NCBI GenBank assembly: GCA_016712625.1
Contig: JADJQQ010000006.1
Coordinates: forward strand, 1-64,000
Direction of reading: 5' to 3'
DNA: 64,000 bases
Source: Candidatus Competibacteraceae bacterium
GTDB lineage: Bacteria; Pseudomonadota; Gammaproteobacteria; Competibacterales; Competibacteraceae
Shown in pieces: positions 62,220 to 64,000 of this stretch. The position numbers and the translations under genes were made by a program. The notes under the pieces were generated by a model. That model searched no databases and was not told the DNA's origin. It saw nothing but the letters and a program-made list of their open reading frames with translations. Numbering within the stretch: position 1 is the stretch's first letter; each line of letters starts with the position of its first letter.

Positions 62220-63128
62220 ATGAAACGCGAGCTGGATTGGAACGATTTGCGCTATTTCCTAGCGGCGGCGCGCTTGGGTCGGCTTAGCCCCGCCGCCCGG
62301 CGTTTGCAGGTTGAGCACAGCACCGTATCACGCCGGATTGAGGGGTTGGAGCGGGCGATGGGAACGCGGCTGTTCAACCGGCACCGTGACGGCCTGATTC
62401 TGACCGAGGCCGGCCATGCCTTATTGCCGATGGCGGAGCAGGTTGAGGCGATGGTTGCGGTCGTGTCCGAAGAGTTATCGGGACAGGACCTTTCCATTAA
62501 TGGCGAAGTTCGCTTGGGGACCCCTGAGGGTTTGGCGGTCTGTTTTCTGACGCCAAGACTCAAACCGTTGCTGGACGAGTATCCCAATCTGACGGTCGAA
62601 TTGTTGGCGTCGCCCCGACTGGCGAATCTGGCCAGCCGCGAGGCGGATTTAGCCATTACGCTCGAACCGCCTCGCCGTGGCCGCTATGTGGTTTACCGCT
62701 GGACCGACTACCGGTATTTTTTATATGGATCAAGCGACTATTTGAAAGCGCATGATCCCATTGAGACCCGCGCCGATTTAACGCAGCATCCTTTTGTCGC
62801 CTATATTGATGATTTTCTGCTCAGTCAGGAACTCCATTTCCTCGAAAAGCTGTGCGATACCCCAAAGCTGCGTTTTTGTTGCACCAGCATGTTAGCCCAT
62901 AGGGAAGCGGTGTTGGCGGGGATTGGTCTGGCGGTGCTTACGCCTTATATCAGCGCTGGCGAGCCACGGTTAATCAAGGTCTTGCCAGATGAAGCCTATT
63001 TTCAGCACACATTTTGGCTCGCCGCGCACGCGGATCGCTTGCGGCTCAAGCGGGTGCGGCTGGTGTGGGATTATCTTGTTTCGCTGGTTGGCGACAACCG
63101 TCATTTGTTTCTGGGCGACAGCGATTGA
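62220..63128 (+). CDS. LysR-family transcriptional regulator
   Basis: A 302-residue protein. The N-terminal winged HTH reads DWNDLRYFLAAARLGRLSPAARRL and QVEHSTVSRRIEGLE, ending RHRDGLILTEAGHAL (LysR consensus). The effector domain follows with two Rossmann-like halves (GEVRLGTPEGLAVCFLTPRL in part; HREAVLAGIGLAVLTPYI). It is divergent from the GntP-CoA-transferase operon across about 190 nt and is the natural candidate to control it. The inducer is unknown. Confidence 0.92.
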   Translation: MKRELDWNDLRYFLAAARLGRLSPAARRLQVEHSTVSRRIEGLERAMGTRLFNRHRDGLILTEAGHALLPMAEQVEAMVAVVSEELSGQDLSINGEVRLGTPEGLAVCFLTPRLKPLLDEYPNLTVELLASPRLANLASREADLAITLEPPRRGRYVVYRWTDYRYFLYGSSDYLKAHDPIETRADLTQHPFVAYIDDFLLSQELHFLEKLCDTPKLRFCCTSMLAHREAVLAGIGLAVLTPYISAGEPRLIKVLPDEAYFQHTFWLAAHADRLRLKRVRLVWDYLVSLVGDNRHLFLGDSD

Positions 63129-63148
63129 TTGCCAGGCGTCGGCTTGGA

Positions 63149-64000
63149 TTAAGCCGAGCCGATTGCAATCCGACTGTCCTTGGGTTTCTCCTCCACGGCA
63201 TCCAATTGTTCAATCAAGGCTTCGCGCAGGGCGGCGTATTGATTGGGATCGTTCAAGATTCGGTTTTCGCGGTCGGTGACGAAGAACACATCCTCGGCCC
63301 GCGCGCCAATCGTGGCGATCTTGGCGTTGTGCAGCTGCACTCCACATTTTATGAAAGCTTGCCCAACCCGGCACAACAGACCCGGCCGGTCCCAAGACAC
63401 CAGTTCCACTATCGTGCGGCCGTTGGCGAAATCCTCGCGGAACGAAACCCAGGTTGGGATCTGAAAAGCTTTTTGGATTCGGGAAATATGGCGGCTGGGT
63501 AGTAAGGGTACGGCTTCGGGTTGGCTAAGATAATGCAATAGCGTCGTGACGATTTCTTTGATCCGTGTCCGATCCTGAATGAGCGCGCCGGAGTCTTCCA
63601 AGACGGTGAAGCTATCCAGGGTGTAGCCACTGTGGCCGGTGATGATACGAGCATCCAGAATGGTCAGCCCCAGTTGATCGAGAATCGAAGTAATTAACGC
63701 GAACAGGTTGTCTTGATCGCGGGTGTAAATGAAAATTTCGGTCCCACCGCGGCCGGGGTCCTCGCGAGCCATCACCAACGGTCGCGGATCGTGCCGCTTC
63801 TTGAGAATCGCGCGGGTGTGCCAGGTAATTTCGTCGGCGGAATGACGCAAGAAATAATCATCGCCGAAACCTTCCCAGACTTGATCGATCCGCTCTCGAT
63901 CGATCTTGGTGAGACTCAATTGGTGGCGGGCCTGCGCCTGTACCTCGCTGAGGCGTTCTTCTTTGTCGATCGGGTTATCCAGACCGCGCCGCAGCGCCCG
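63149..64000 (-). CDS. glnD: Bifunctional PII uridylyltransferase/uridylyl-removing enzyme GlnD (C-terminal part)
   Basis: The frame continues without a stop to the right edge, giving at least 283 C-terminal residues. After DDYFLRHSADEITWHTRAIL come two ACT domains (TEIFIYTRDQDNLFALITSIL with DARIITGHSGYTLDSF; TIVELVSWDRPGLLCRVGQAF with HNAKIATIGARAEDVFFVTD, quoted in part). They sense glutamine in GlnD, which uridylylates PII proteins in nitrogen control. The nucleotidyltransferase and HD domains lie beyond the window. Confidence 0.95.
   Translation of the reverse strand, partial: RALRRGLDNPIDKEERLSEVQAQARHQLSLTKIDRERIDQVWEGFGDDYFLRHSADEITWHTRAILKKRHDPRPLVMAREDPGRGGTEIFIYTRDQDNLFALITSILDQLGLTILDARIITGHSGYTLDSFTVLEDSGALIQDRTRIKEIVTTLLHYLSQPEAVPLLPSRHISRIQKAFQIPTWVSFREDFANGRTIVELVSWDRPGLLCRVGQAFIKCGVQLHNAKIATIGARAEDVFFVTDRENRILNDPNQYAALREALIEQLDAVEEKPKDSRIAIGSA

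Noticed and set aside
1..64000. tRNA, rRNA, CRISPR array or prophage
   Set aside because: No regular spaced repeats, no clover-leaf genes and no phage structural genes were seen on reading both strands.

Overview
The window is a 64 kb piece of a GC-rich chromosome, almost certainly from a gammaproteobacterium. The evidence is the nrdR-ribD-ribE-ribB-ribH-nusB order, a GlnD with paired ACT domains, sodB, a CGFS glutaredoxin, and an AcoR-AcoXABC acetoin module. The gene mix (acetoin dehydrogenase, GntP plus CoA-transferase, fused hydantoinase/oxoprolinase, N-acetylglutaminylglutamine-type amidotransferase) would fit a Competibacter-like heterotroph, but that placement is inference. No rRNA, tRNA, CRISPR array or intact insertion sequence was seen.

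Layout. 1-186: 5' end of an amino-acid ABC binding protein. 605-5157 (minus): an ECF42-type sigma factor operon with two YCII/DGPF proteins, a VOC protein and a NodIJ-like ABC exporter, headed by a decayed third YCII gene. 5.2-6.5 kb: gene remnants and one small ORF with a strong ribosome binding site. 6549-13467: a biosynthetic cluster of the kind known from Ter stress loci (ATP-grasp, CgeB-like glycosyltransferase, TRSP-type phosphoribosyltransferase, HAD phosphatase, PELOTA-type phosphoribosyltransferase, TIM-barrel C-C lyase) with an AIM24 protein, but with no TerD-family gene in view. 13.5-17.1 kb: grxD, an amidotransferase, a BON lipoprotein and sodB. 17.2-20.8 kb: an AT-rich island with a small GTPase, two roadblock-type proteins and a pseudo-receiver/winged-helix protein, a candidate polarity or signalling switch. 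21.1-25.4 kb: a three-gene phospholipid cluster, a glutamine amidotransferase and class II DAHP synthase.

25.5-31 kb: a fused double periplasmic binding protein followed by a TorS-like hybrid histidine kinase. 31-36 kb: two transporters, two alpha/beta hydrolases, a TPR protein and an MBL hydrolase. 36.1-40.5 kb: the riboflavin/nusB/nrdR operon. 41-46 kb: a small unknown protein, an NCS2 purine permease, a histone-deacetylase-like amidohydrolase, a YciA thioesterase and a CNNM/CBS membrane protein. 46.1-49.8 kb: fused HyuAB. 49.8-56.9 kb: AcoR divergent from acoXABC. 57.3-57.6 kb: a deletion scar joining the start of an aldehyde dehydrogenase to the end of a DUF779 gene. 57.7-63.1 kb: alpha carbonic anhydrase, CoA-transferase, GntP permease and a divergent LysR regulator. 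63149 to the window end: the C-terminus of glnD.

Several otherwise intact genes carry a single frameshift: the HAD phosphatase, the double binding protein, the EamA transporter and probably the CoA-transferase start. Most are the same -1 type. They may be real decay or residual sequence errors. The best candidates for an undescribed system are the GTPase/roadblock island (17.6-20.7 kb), the glycosyltransferase-containing Ter-type cluster (6.5-13.5 kb) and the double-binding-protein sensor system (25.5-31 kb).
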